DNA of 38,650 nucleotides from Chrysophaeum taylorii (GCA_029834535.1 JAQMWT010000372.1:1-38650); one strand, 5' to 3'. Shown: positions 8,173 through 15,603, counted from the first letter of the stretch. Numbers and translations: made by a program. The notes: generated by a model not told the origin, from the letters alone.

Positions 8173-9456
8173 TTATTTCATCGTCCAGTGGATAGCGGTG
8201 ACTCCTTTCCCAACATCTCTGGAAGTCAAGTTGCAAAGAGCGGAGTATACGCAGGGTGGCGACGCGACACACATCGACGACGACCATTCCGCGTAGGGTA
8301 AATAAGATTCGATCAACCGTAAGGTTGTAACATAGCGACCACATAGTGTGTGCTGCGCCACAGGAATGTTCGGAAAGTTCTTGTGGTGGATCTGGTTGGC
8401 GGTATCCGACGCATCGAGTGCTAGCACGACTCGAAACGACGTTCCACACGTTTCGTTGGCTCGTTGGAGACCTAAAGTACTGCCTCCGGCTCCACTGAAC
8501 AGCATCACCATCTTGCGATGAGTGATTGGAAGCCATTGCACCTTTTCGTATCGGCGGCAGATCTCCGCTTCGGTGATCTCGCGGCATTTCTTTTCATCTT
8601 CTTCTGACCCTCGAGCGAAAATCAACTGATCTTTGGCCAACTTTTTGACCATTTCTCGGCAAATATAAGAAACATCTGCCATACCATCGACACCGATGGT
8701 CGTCGAGAATTTCGGTCCGTCACGATTCCTGTAGATGTGACAGGCTATAAACGTAAGAGTACCCGTATCTAAACGACTGAGGGTAACCAAATCATCTTCG
8801 ATCGTCTTGCCGTCTCGCGGCGTCAACGAAGTGTGAGCACATCGGGCTCTGACTCGCTCATCTCCGGGGTTGGGCATCGGTACCGCGGCTTGAGCTTTCG
8901 TATCATCTGTTGTTGGCGTCTTCGCCATAACGCTCGCGTCAGCCTCTTTATCTGGCGGCTTCCGCTCTTCCTCCAAGACAATCTCGGAGGGAATCAACGC
9001 TGGTAGGGGATCCTGGTCTTCGTAATCCTTGGAAGCAAACGACCCCTCCCATAAATCATTCTTTTCGTCGTTCCAGAATGCATCTGTGAATTCATTCGTC
9101 GCCTGCTGATCCTCATCAGCATCGGCGATCGGTTCCGTGTCAGCAGCGGCTTTGAGTCTGTAGCTGCGCGGTTGTTCTGGTGGCTTCTTTAGCAAGAAAT
9201 TCCGAGCTTTCGTCCACCAATCCTGCAGGTTCCACGTCGGCTCGTCTTCGTCCCACTTGAGAACGCTGCTAATCTTCTTCATAAATCTATCCTTTTCTTC
9301 CGGCGGCGTATCCGTGTCTCGATCCGTAGTAACCGAAACCGCTTCGGGGGGGTCCGCAGGAAAAGATGGCGTCGTCCCCGACGTCAACTCTATCGTAAAA
9401 TCGTCGTCTGCATTACTCGCGCTGGTCATCGTCTCGTCAGTCGAATGATCGCACAA
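8173..9456 (-). CDS. Retropepsin-like segment and cytosine-C5 DNA methyltransferase N-terminal part (motifs I-IV)
   Basis: The 427-residue frame starts with an acidic, probably disordered region (1-225). TLTFIACHIYR leads to TTIGVDGMADVSYI around Asp257, which has the shape of the aspartic-protease active site but reads DGMA instead of DSGA or DTGA, so protease is tentative. VMLFSGAGGSTLGLQ at 317-331 is methyltransferase motif I (SAM binding). LALDAS near 348 fits motif II, and ASPPCVYSA at 398-406 is motif IV with the likely catalytic Cys402. The frame stops at TAA (8173-8175) between motifs IV and VI and resumes in the same phase. It is also in phase with Gag upstream across the TAA at 9499, and the left copy lacks that stop. 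The product was therefore probably a Gag fusion polyprotein. Confidence 0.75.
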   Translation of the reverse strand: MCDHSTDETMTSASNADDDFTIELTSGTTPSFPADPPEAVSVTTDRDTDTPPEEKDRFMKKISSVLKWDEDEPTWNLQDWWTKARNFLLKKPPEQPRSYRLKAAADTEPIADADEDQQATNEFTDAFWNDEKNDLWEGSFASKDYEDQDPLPALIPSEIVLEEERKPPDKEADASVMAKTPTTDDTKAQAAVPMPNPGDERVRARCAHTSLTPRDGKTIEDDLVTLSRLDTGTLTFIACHIYRNRDGPKFSTTIGVDGMADVSYICREMVKKLAKDQLIFARGSEEDEKKCREITEAEICRRYEKVQWLPITHRKMVMLFSGAGGSTLGLQRANETCGTSFRVVLALDASDTANQIHHKNFPNIPVAQHTLCGRYVTTLRLIESYLPYAEWSSSMCVASPPCVYSALCNLTSRDVGKGVTAIHWTMK

Positions 9457-9498
9457 GCTATCACTGCAGAAATCCAGGTCTGGCTCACAGCCAGTTCG

Positions 9499-11520
9499 TT
9501 AGCCAGCGGTCGTCTCTGGAGGGTCCAAAGATAAGCCGATGGCATCGAGGGCTTCCTCGTCAAAAATAAACGGTGGGTCGTCCGTGGACGAGTCGTCAAA
9601 TAACGTTATCGCGGACACTGGTTCACATAGTGTAGCTTCTTCATCTTCCGAATCTGAATCGCCTTCCCAGTATCGTGGAGCTTCGAGTTCCTTGCTCGAA
9701 TCTTCGAGCTCATCGCTCGACATCTGCTCATAAATCTGTGCCAAAGACCGACGATTGGTCAGCACGTCGTTGGGTGGCTCGTCCATCGGTGGGCGAGCCA
9801 GATCTTCGAATGCCGCCGCGGCAAGGGCGTCGGGTGCGTCGTTGGTGCGGGTGTCCGTGTTCGGGTACACCATCACTCCTAATGGTAACTGTTGACCGCA
9901 AGGGGTCGTAAATGCGAACGTTGTAGACGACTGTCCCGAGTCTTCCCGGTAACGACCATCGTCCGAATCGCGATCGCGAGATCTTCGTCGCCGGCGGCGG
10001 CGTGAATGTCTGCTAGAGCTCCTACTATCTTTCCGTCGGCGCTGGCGCGAGCTGCTACGGCACTTGTCGCGGCGTCGGGGGCTCCGGCTATCTCGACGGC
10101 CCGGTCGTGTCGAAGATGATCGGCCGTGTCCATCTGTTAAGTGCTTCACGGTATCCATGACCGTGGTTAGCTGCGTGCCCATATCATTGAGTCTGCTCTG
10201 AATATCGTGAGCAGCGCTCGAACCGAGGGTGGCATTAGAACTGCCATCGTCACGCGAGTGATTATCTTTCCTTTGTCGGCTCTCCCATCGTCCTCGCGAA
10301 ATGGGCTTTCTGCCGTCTTCGATGTATTTGCACATCGCTACATAATAGTCGTCGGGCTCGCGGTTGCAAATGACGCGGTTCCCGTGTTCATCCTTGTCGT
10401 GGGTCGCTAAGAAAAACCCACAGTCCTTGCACGTCCTCTCGAACCACTTTTTCGGATTCTCTTCGAGGCGCAAGGCTTCATATTTCGTCGTTTTATCTTT
10501 CGTTCCCGAGACGAGAGCTCGTCCTCCGCGTCCAGGCGGTGGCTTCTGCGGCTTCCCGCTCGATGGGTTCATTGAGTTTCGGCTGTTCTTCTCCGCCATG
10601 GCTGTTGCGACGTCGTTCTCGAGCCGTGTAATCAGCGACAACGTAGACGTAAGCGTCTTATACGTCGTCGAGTGTCCGCTGCGCATCGTTCGCACGCGGG
10701 ATTTCAATTCGCTGGACTCCAGTCCGCGTATCAAGTAAGATATGATCTCCACACCGTTGAGATCTCGGTTGGCCACGGAACAGTACGCCATGGCTTCTTG
10801 CTGAAATTTAATGCAATACGTATGCACGTGACGTTCTCCAGAGCGTTTCGGAACGGTCGCTTGGGTCGTGCATTGTAGCTTTCGTAATGATTCCTCTGCC
10901 GTCACCGGCAGCGGACAACTCTCTCGGGAAAATTTCAAAATCTTGAGGCAATACTTCTCGTTCAATCGTCGTATCCGTCGTACCACGGAACCGTACTCCT
11001 CATCGTCGATATCCCGACGTAAATAGAAAGACACTGGGTGATCGAGGTCTTTACACAGGTCTTCGCACTTCTTTAAGTGTTCTCGAAAAATCGGTGCGAC
11101 TGTGTCGCGCAGGGTCGCGGGAAGCAGGTATCGGAGTTTTTCCAAGCTGAAATGGTCTTCGGCTAACGTACTCATTACCGCACCCGCATCTAAATCGAAC
11201 TGGTCCTGATCGCGTCCATCGAGAACCAGTTTAAAAGTTTCGGTTTTTAATCCAGAGGTTGATCGCCGCTCCTTGTTGCGATCGTGTTTAGCTAACGCGA
11301 TGGCGAGTCGATCCGTAAAACCCATCAAGAACTCTTGAGTGTCGATCCTTCCGGCGCCACGCGTCTCCTCCTTTTCTTCTTCATCATCGTCTTCATAGCG
11401 CGGCTTCCTAGCTTTCGCGCGTGATCGTGTAGTCGGCGGCTCTTCCTCAGCTCGGGACTCCGGGCTGCTCGCTCGCCTTGACCGACTCGGCGTACGCAAC
11501 TCGTCTCTTTCACGGGTCAA
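9499..11520 (-). CDS. Gag-like capsid protein with Cys/His cluster and Arg/Ser-rich domain
   Basis: The frame gives 673 residues from the chosen Met, although it is open further upstream towards the retroposon, so the true start is probably in the coiled-coil segment. A basic/acidic linker (1-56) precedes a helical Gag-type core (about 58-305). Cys364, Cys367, Cys385 and Cys397, with His374 and His379 between them, could bind zinc, but the spacing is not the classic CCHC knuckle. Residues 466-520 are very rich in Arg and Ser (for example DSRSPRRRDKCRSSSRQ), like SR splicing factors, and probably bind RNA. The tail (600-673) is acidic. The protein would package element RNA and deliver the downstream enzymes. 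The TAA at 9499 is absent from the left copy. Confidence 0.75.
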   Translation of the reverse strand: MTRERDELRTPSRSRRASSPESRAEEEPPTTRSRAKARKPRYEDDDEEEKEETRGAGRIDTQEFLMGFTDRLAIALAKHDRNKERRSTSGLKTETFKLVLDGRDQDQFDLDAGAVMSTLAEDHFSLEKLRYLLPATLRDTVAPIFREHLKKCEDLCKDLDHPVSFYLRRDIDDEEYGSVVRRIRRLNEKYCLKILKFSRESCPLPVTAEESLRKLQCTTQATVPKRSGERHVHTYCIKFQQEAMAYCSVANRDLNGVEIISYLIRGLESSELKSRVRTMRSGHSTTYKTLTSTLSLITRLENDVATAMAEKNSRNSMNPSSGKPQKPPPGRGGRALVSGTKDKTTKYEALRLEENPKKWFERTCKDCGFFLATHDKDEHGNRVICNREPDDYYVAMCKYIEDGRKPISRGRWESRQRKDNHSRDDGSSNATLGSSAAHDIQSRLNDMGTQLTTVMDTVKHLTDGHGRSSSTRPGRRDSRSPRRRDKCRSSSRQRRRKDSRSSSRHSRRRRRRRSRDRDSDDGRYREDSGQSSTTFAFTTPCGQQLPLGVMVYPNTDTRTNDAPDALAAAAFEDLARPPMDEPPNDVLTNRRSLAQIYEQMSSDELEDSSKELEAPRYWEGDSDSEDEEATLCEPVSAITLFDDSSTDDPPFIFDEEALDAIGLSLDPPETTAG

Positions 11521-11662
11521 CGAGCTTACTTGATCTTGGAAGGCGTCTGCTCGAGCGTTGGCCCGACGCAGTTGTTCTACTAGTTCTTCTTTCTCCTTCC
11601 GTTGTAGCAGTTCTTTTCGTTCGTCGTTGGCCCGACGCAGTCGCTCTATTAGTTCTTCTTTC

Positions 11663-12043
11663 TCCTTCCGTTGTAACTAACTAACTTCAGACCTCTCCCG
11701 AGCATGGGAGCCAGGCCGGACCGACAGGTGCCAGTCCGGAATCACGGGCCTGTAGACGAGGAGCGCCGAAAGGTCGGTCGGCGGAGAGTGACCATCCAGC
11801 TTGTCGCAATGCGACGAGGAGACCGCGATGTGACTGACAACCAACTCGCCGATAACCTTCCGTCTTCGCCCCCCGGCCATACCCCGTCCCACTGCGAACG
11901 TTCCGGCTGCCAACCGGCCCGCCCGCCCGGGAGGCGAATAGGTGCCAACCTACGCCGGGAGGGCGGATGCCCTCGCAAGGCTCAGGATTCATGAGGCACC
12001 GTCCTCCATCGCAACCGCAGTCGGCGATCATCCTTCCGTTGTA
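11663..12043 (-). mobile_element. (GTTA)n-tailed SINE-like retroposon inserted in gag, right copy
   Basis: The insert at 11676-12030 is flanked by the 13-base duplication TCCTTCCGTTGTA at 11663-11675 and 12031-12043. Insert plus one duplication is 368 bases. Leaving it out puts the acidic/coiled-coil frame (12389 downwards) in phase with the Gag frame (11520 downwards). That agreement shows the insertion landed in what was one coding sequence. The tail lies on the left, so the element points to the minus strand. It is the longest copy in the window and reaches GCAACCGCAGTCGGCGATCA at its 5' end. Confidence 0.82.
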
Positions 12044-12389
12044 GCCGTTCTTTTCGTTCGTTCTCTTCCCCTATTTGTTTTAAAAGTCGTTCTTGCGCGC
12101 GTTCGTTCTCTTCGCGTAATGCCCGCAAGTGAGCCTCATAGAACTCATTCATTATCGTTGCGTCCGGGGGTTCTGCGCGCGTTGACGGAGCTGTCGATCG
12201 TCCTTCCGTCGGTCTCTCCGTGGGCTTGCCGTCGTTGTAGTCTAGCTCATCTTCCTCGTCAACTTCTGTATCGTGCTCTTCTTCATCGTCATCATTATCA
12301 TCATCGTCATTCCGCTCGTTCGTCTCATCCTGACGGCTTGGCGGTTCTTCATATCGTAGCTGCTCGACGGCAGCATCATCGTCTTCCAT
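12031..12389 (-). CDS. Acidic and coiled-coil N-terminal segment of Gag, right copy
   Basis: The frame starts MEDDDAAVEQLRYEE, passes through a run of more than 25 mostly Asp/Glu residues, and ends in a charged helix (AHLRALREENERAQERLLKQ). Beyond the retroposon it continues with repeated KEELIERLRRANDERKELL-like units at about 11540-11660. A coiled coil is likely from the heptad-like Leu/Arg/Glu pattern. Upstream of 12389 the frame is disturbed by one extra C (about 12433) not present in the left copy. This is part of the Gag precursor and not a separate gene. Confidence 0.55.
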
Positions 12390-12482
12390 ATCGGCTCTGG
12401 CTCGTTCTAGTCGGCCGAGATCAGAGCGGGTCCAAAATGGTTGAGTCGTCGTCGTTCTCGTGCTCCTTCGACTCTGGAACTT

Positions 12483-12968
12483 CTAATCGCCCACGACACG
12501 CGCAATATCGTCGTTGCGTGCGTCTTCCACCGACAAATCTATCAGTCCGGTGGGCGGCAGAACTCGTCTCTGCCCGGCAAACAATGCCTTATCCGTGAGT
12601 TGCGATCTCACTCCGCTCGCCTGCGGCAGCGGTACCCGGGTTGCGCGTCGGTTAGCACCGAATCGCGCGTCGTCACTTCCGACGACTAACGTATCCGGCC
12701 GGGGAACTTTCCCACGGCAGTGGTCCTTCTGGAATTCCTTGTCGGCGCGCTTGATCAGGGCGCGCACGGCTTGTCCGGACCGTGTAGAGAATGCAAGATG
12801 CACTAGTTCGCTGCGACCGATATAGTCGCTCGAATCTCGTATTCCTCCACCACCTGTGGCGTAAGGAGAATTATAGGGGCTACCTGGCGTGCCTTCGAAT
12901 CCTGGCTCGCCGCTCGCGTCCGTGCCCTTGGTGGGGTCACTGGACGAGGATGGCCGTTCTCCTGCCAC
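12483..12968 (-). CDS. N-terminal ORF of the right retroelement copy, function unknown
   Basis: The 161-residue frame has a Ser/Gly/Pro-rich first 55 residues and then a basic region (SELVHLAFSTRSGQAVRALI) and RATRVPLPQASGVRSQLTDK. It begins at GTG here; the frame is open a few codons further up to a TGA, and no ATG is available, so the start is unresolved. It ends at TAG (12483-12485), and in both copies the downstream acidic frame is open across that stop in another phase. I do not recognise the family. Its position suggests a first part of Gag or a small separate ORF1. Confidence 0.45.
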   Translation of the reverse strand: MAGERPSSSSDPTKGTDASGEPGFEGTPGSPYNSPYATGGGGIRDSSDYIGRSELVHLAFSTRSGQAVRALIKRADKEFQKDHCRGKVPRPDTLVVGSDDARFGANRRATRVPLPQASGVRSQLTDKALFAGQRRVLPPTGLIDLSVEDARNDDIARVVGD

Positions 12969-12993
12969 ACGACCACAAACAACTTCCGTGCCT

Positions 12994-13014
12994 GGTCCTC
13001 ACAACTTGAGGACC
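12994..13014. promoter_or_regulatory. Short perfect inverted repeat upstream of the right retroelement ORFs
   Basis: This is the same GGTCCTCA-CAACT-TGAGGACC hairpin as at 4399-4419, conserved in both element copies. It lies directly upstream of the first minus-strand ORF. Confidence 0.35.
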
Positions 13015-13084
13015 GGCTGTTGCTTTATGATCAAGGATATATCGAAAATCAGAAATCAGGGTGACGCATGTCACGGAAAAGGAA

Positions 13085-13114
13085 GATGATGTCATAGAGA
13101 ACACTGACATCATC
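13085..13114. promoter_or_regulatory. 10-bp inverted repeat with CRE-like sites, right copy
   Basis: GATGATGTCA-N10-TGACATCATC repeats the arrangement at 4490-4519. It lies about 115 bases upstream of the first minus-strand ORF and is a candidate promoter element of the retroelement. Confidence 0.35.
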
Positions 13115-13189
13115 AGAACGGAGTAGGGTGCCCCTGATAAGGGGGGGGCCTAGAAGAGGGGTAAGCCTTAGGAGGCGGGAGTTGCCGCC

Positions 13190-13299
13190 ACATCTCCGCC
13201 CGTCAGGCACATCCCTCCTACCCCACAAACCCACCCACATTCTTCATGCTCCCCCCACACACCCCCCTCTTAGCAGTCGACATTTAAAGACAAACAAAC
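13190..13299 (+). repeat. LINE-like 3'-end repeat before the GAFGEAS ORF
   Basis: This is the same unit as 4588-4702, ending in a GACAAACAAAC tail immediately before the GAFGEAS frame. The tandem order (3' end, then a longer fragment with its own 3' end) suggests insertion of one fragment into or next to the tail of another. Confidence 0.55.
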
Positions 13300-13665
13300 G
13301 GCCTCGTCTTTGGTGCCTTCGGTGAGGCCAGCGCGGCGTGCCACGCTCTCGCCCAAACATGCGCTGAGCGCATCGCTGCGCGAAGCTGGGTGGCAAGCGG
13401 CTGCGCCAACTTCACAGAGGCAAAGGCGGCCCAAACTCGCCGCATCTACCGTGAGTGGGGGATCGCCAACGCACTAGGCCGGGCTCGCTGTGCCCTCACC
13501 GCCCTCACGCATGTCGCCGCCTCGGGGAACCCCACTCAGGCCGCCCGATCCCAGCAGGACGTCACCCTTCGTCGCACATACGTCCGGAGGCAGCATGCGT
13601 ACGACCTACGGTCGGGGCCCGTCCTCTCTTCGCCTGCCCCACGACTCGGCGATGACCCCGACTAG
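13300..13665 (+). CDS. GAFGEAS-motif ORF, C-terminal fragment of a LINE-like element protein
   Basis: The open frame of 121 codons plus TAG reads GLVFGAFGEASAACHALAQT at its start and ends SSPAPRLGDDPD. It lacks an ATG at the start; the first internal Met is at 13390. The middle is basic and helical (TRRIYREWGIANALGRARCA). The second half (about 13510-13600), which is missing from the left copy, is intact here. The related piece at 15715-15949 is cut at its 5' side. Position just before a tailed 3' repeat suggests it is the C-terminus of a non-LTR retrotransposon protein. I recognise no enzymatic motif. Confidence 0.5.
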   Translation, partial: GLVFGAFGEASAACHALAQTCAERIAARSWVASGCANFTEAKAAQTRRIYREWGIANALGRARCALTALTHVAASGNPTQAARSQQDVTLRRTYVRRQHAYDLRSGPVLSSPAPRLGDDPD

Positions 13666-13671
13666 GTCCCG

Positions 13672-13825
13672 CGAACTTATCTCCGCCCGTCAGGCACATC
13701 CCTCCTACCCCACAAACCCACCCACATCCTTCATGCTCCCCACACGCACACACCTCTTAGCAGTCGACATTTAAAGACAAACAAACAGACAAACAAACAA
13801 ACATCTGTCGATTAGTAGTTAGGAT
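13672..13825 (+). repeat. LINE-like 3'-end repeat after the GAFGEAS ORF
   Basis: The unit ends with the AAAC/GACA tail and CGATTAGTAGTTAGGA. Beyond 13825 the sequence changes abruptly to AT-rich repeats. Confidence 0.55.
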
Positions 13826-13837
13826 ACACGACACTTA

Positions 13838-14116
13838 CACGAAGAGCGTCAAAAAAAAAGTGACACTGATAAGAGTTTGCAAGTAAGTTGCGACGATACT
13901 TAAATTTAAATGCAAGAGTTGTGACATTTATAACAATTAAATTTAAAAGAGTGACATATAAAAATATTACAAAAATTAGGACGTGATACTTATAACATTA
14001 AAAAAAAATTTGTGACACATAATACAGTTTACAGAAAAAAGTGACACTTAGAACATTTTACGTACATTAACTGACACTTATAACAATTAAATGTACTAAA
14101 ATTTCACATATAACAA
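13838..14116. repeat. AT-rich degenerate tandem repeat based on GTGACACTTATAACA
   Basis: At least seven imperfect units of GTGACAYTTATAACA plus an A/T-rich spacer follow one another with a period of roughly 26-31 bases. Examples start near 13860, 13921, 13951, 13983, 14011, 14041 and 14071. Composition is far more AT-rich than either flank. A SINE-like retroposon has inserted at the right end. The array resembles subterminal transposon repeats or a minisatellite. No coding capacity was seen. Confidence 0.6.
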
Positions 14117-14380
14117 CACGGGCCGGTTGGCAGCCGGAACGTTCGCAGTGGGACGGGGTATGGCCGGGGGGCGAAGACGGAAGGTTATCGACGAGTTGGT
14201 TGTCAGTCACATCGCGGTCTCCTCGTCGCATGGCAACAAGCTTGATGGTCACTCTCCGCCGACCGACCTTTCGGCGCTCCTCGTCTACAGGTCCGTGATT
14301 CCGGACTGGCGCCTGTCGGTCCGGCCTGGCTCCCATGCTCGGGAGAGGTCTGAAGTTAGTTAGTTAGTTAGTTATAACAA
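14109..14380 (+). mobile_element. (GTTA)n-tailed SINE-like retroposon in AT-rich repeat
   Basis: The body at 14117-14372 is flanked by the 8-base direct repeat TATAACAA (14109-14116 and 14373-14380). It ends in four to five GTTA units. Compared with 11676-12030 it lacks the first 100 or so bases of the element, a 5' truncation typical of target-primed reverse transcription. Confidence 0.8.
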
Positions 14381-14645
14381 ATATTATAGTTCATACGACA
14401 CATATAGCCACCGCGCTGATTAAATTATCGCAAGAATCGAGGGGGAACCGGTTGAAGGATGTATACTGCACTTGTACACTTAAGCTTTTCAGTGAGGCTC
14501 GTCGGGAACCGAGTCAGAACTTCAAATATAGGGCCTAGCTTCAGACCTCGGGGACGTCACGAGGAGAGGGTTTAGCATGATCTAACCCTAAACGTTGAAA
14601 GAGCGGGAAAGTACAGTAGTTTTTACAACATGACAAGTGCAGGCC
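14381..14645. other. Stretch without a recognised gene
   Basis: Mixed-composition sequence between a retroposon and a repeat cluster. No supported reading frame or RNA gene was seen. Confidence 0.3.
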
Positions 14646-14647
14646 AG

Positions 14648-14965
14648 TAAGTTCACCTAGTCCCAATCTCTAACCCCAGCATTTTCACCCCGTTAAGTTC
14701 ACCTAGTCCCAATCTCTAACCCCAGTAAATACGGCGTAAGCCCACTCGTGCTCACACCCACTCACCCCACTCTCCTTCGAGCTCGTCGCTCTCACCTCCG
14801 CCAATCCAAGCTGCTTTTATCCGTACACGCCGCTAGCCTTTGCGTTCACTCTAAAAACCCCAGTAAGCTCACTTGGTCCCAGTAAGTTCACCTGGTCACT
14901 AAGTTCACCTAGTCCCAATCTCAAACCCCAGTAAGTTCACCTGGTCCCAGTAAGTTCACCTACAG
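14648..14965. repeat. Cluster of TAAGTTCACCTRGTCCCA repeats
   Basis: Seven copies begin at 14648, 14694, 14864, 14883, 14900, 14932 and 14951. Several carry the longer version with CAATCTCTAACCCCAG. The spacing is uneven (17-32 bases in the right cluster, with a gap of about 170 bases in the middle), so this is not a simple tandem satellite. It lies just beyond the end of a helicase remnant. Confidence 0.6.
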
Positions 14966-14991
14966 TGCGCGTGTAGACGCCGGGAGGGGGC

Positions 14992-15600
14992 TTATCGGTA
15001 TTGCGCAGCACGTGTGGGGTAGGGTGGAGTCGTCGACCCAGAAGAGGATATCCTCGGGGTTGCCGATCGACAGAGAGCCACGTAGAGCTGGACGTGGCAG
15101 AAGACGGGCTTCGCCAAGAGGACGCCGACCTCGCGGGGCGTCAGGCCCTGGCTCTTGTTGATCGTTTGGCGTAGGCGGGCCTTAAGGGATACAGGTTGGA
15201 GGAGCCTCGGTGACAACGACACGATCGATCATGTATCTGGTACCGTTGCAGTGGCCGTGCGACGGGTCGAGGTTGCGAAGACTTTAAGCTCGCGATCAAA
15301 GTCAGCATGCCGTTGGTTGTCAGGGAGTCGAAAACTCGACTCTTGAGAGCGAGGCGTCGTCTTCCGACCCAACCTAGTCGGCCGAAAAGAACTCCGACGC
15401 CTCGTCTCCGGGAAAAAAAAGGCCGCGGTCATGCGCGCGTTGTCAGCATCGACAACATCGTTTCGACGGGGCGTGAGAATGGCGCGCTGAAAGAGCAGCC
15501 GCGGGTCGTGGAAACAGTCTGCGAGGTCGCCGTGGACGGCTTGGAGGATCAATGCCTGCCTGGCTCGCGGGCCTGCCTGATCCTTACCCTAAATCGAGGG
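14992..15600 (-). pseudogene. Helitron/Pif1-type helicase, C-terminal remnant with frameshifts
   Basis: Three frames together give the end of a Helitron-type helicase. LADCFHDPRLLFQRAILTP followed by NDVVDADNARM is the conserved block before motif V. A frame change in a run of eight T leads to PGDEASEFFSADx plus a VGSEDDASLSRVEF-like segment with a TAG in it. After a further gap TINKSQGLTPREVGVLLAKP and HVQLYVALCRSA give motifs V and VI, with Val in place of the usual Gly. The ATPase core and any Rep domain are absent. It differs clearly from the fragment at 7120-7495, so two different helicase elements contributed to this window. Confidence 0.72.
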
Positions 15601-15603
15601 ACA

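Larger units (their letters stand above)
7489..13100 (-). mobile_element. Gag-(protease-like)-DNA methyltransferase retroelement, right copy
   Basis: In transcription order the element encodes an unrecognised N-terminal ORF, an acidic/coiled-coil segment, a Gag with a Cys/His cluster and an Arg/Ser-rich region, a weak retropepsin-like motif, and a cytosine-C5 DNA methyltransferase. A SINE-like retroposon interrupts the coiled coil, and two in-frame TAA codons (9499 and 8173) split the remaining frame. No reverse transcriptase, RNase H or integrase is visible before the helicase remnant at 7495, so the element is incomplete or non-autonomous. Capture of cytosine methyltransferases by LTR retrotransposons is known from some algae and dinoflagellates. 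Limits are approximate because no terminal repeats were found. Confidence 0.7.

Noticed and set aside
8173..9456. A confident retropepsin call for the DGMAD motif
   Set aside because: The hydrophobic strand before Asp257 and the position after Gag fit, but the triad reads DGM instead of DSG or DTG, and no flap or second conserved strand was found. It is kept only as a tentative note in the CDS entry.
13190..13825. The repeated units around the GAFGEAS ORF as LTRs of a small LTR element
   Set aside because: The units have no TG...CA borders, end in a variable simple-repeat tail and occur as 5'-truncated fragments elsewhere, all of which fit a LINE 3' end better. Not fully excluded.
13838..14965. 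CRISPR-like arrays
   Set aside because: The repeats are degenerate, AT-rich or unevenly spaced, spacers are not unique sequences of constant length, and no cas genes are present. The window is eukaryotic.
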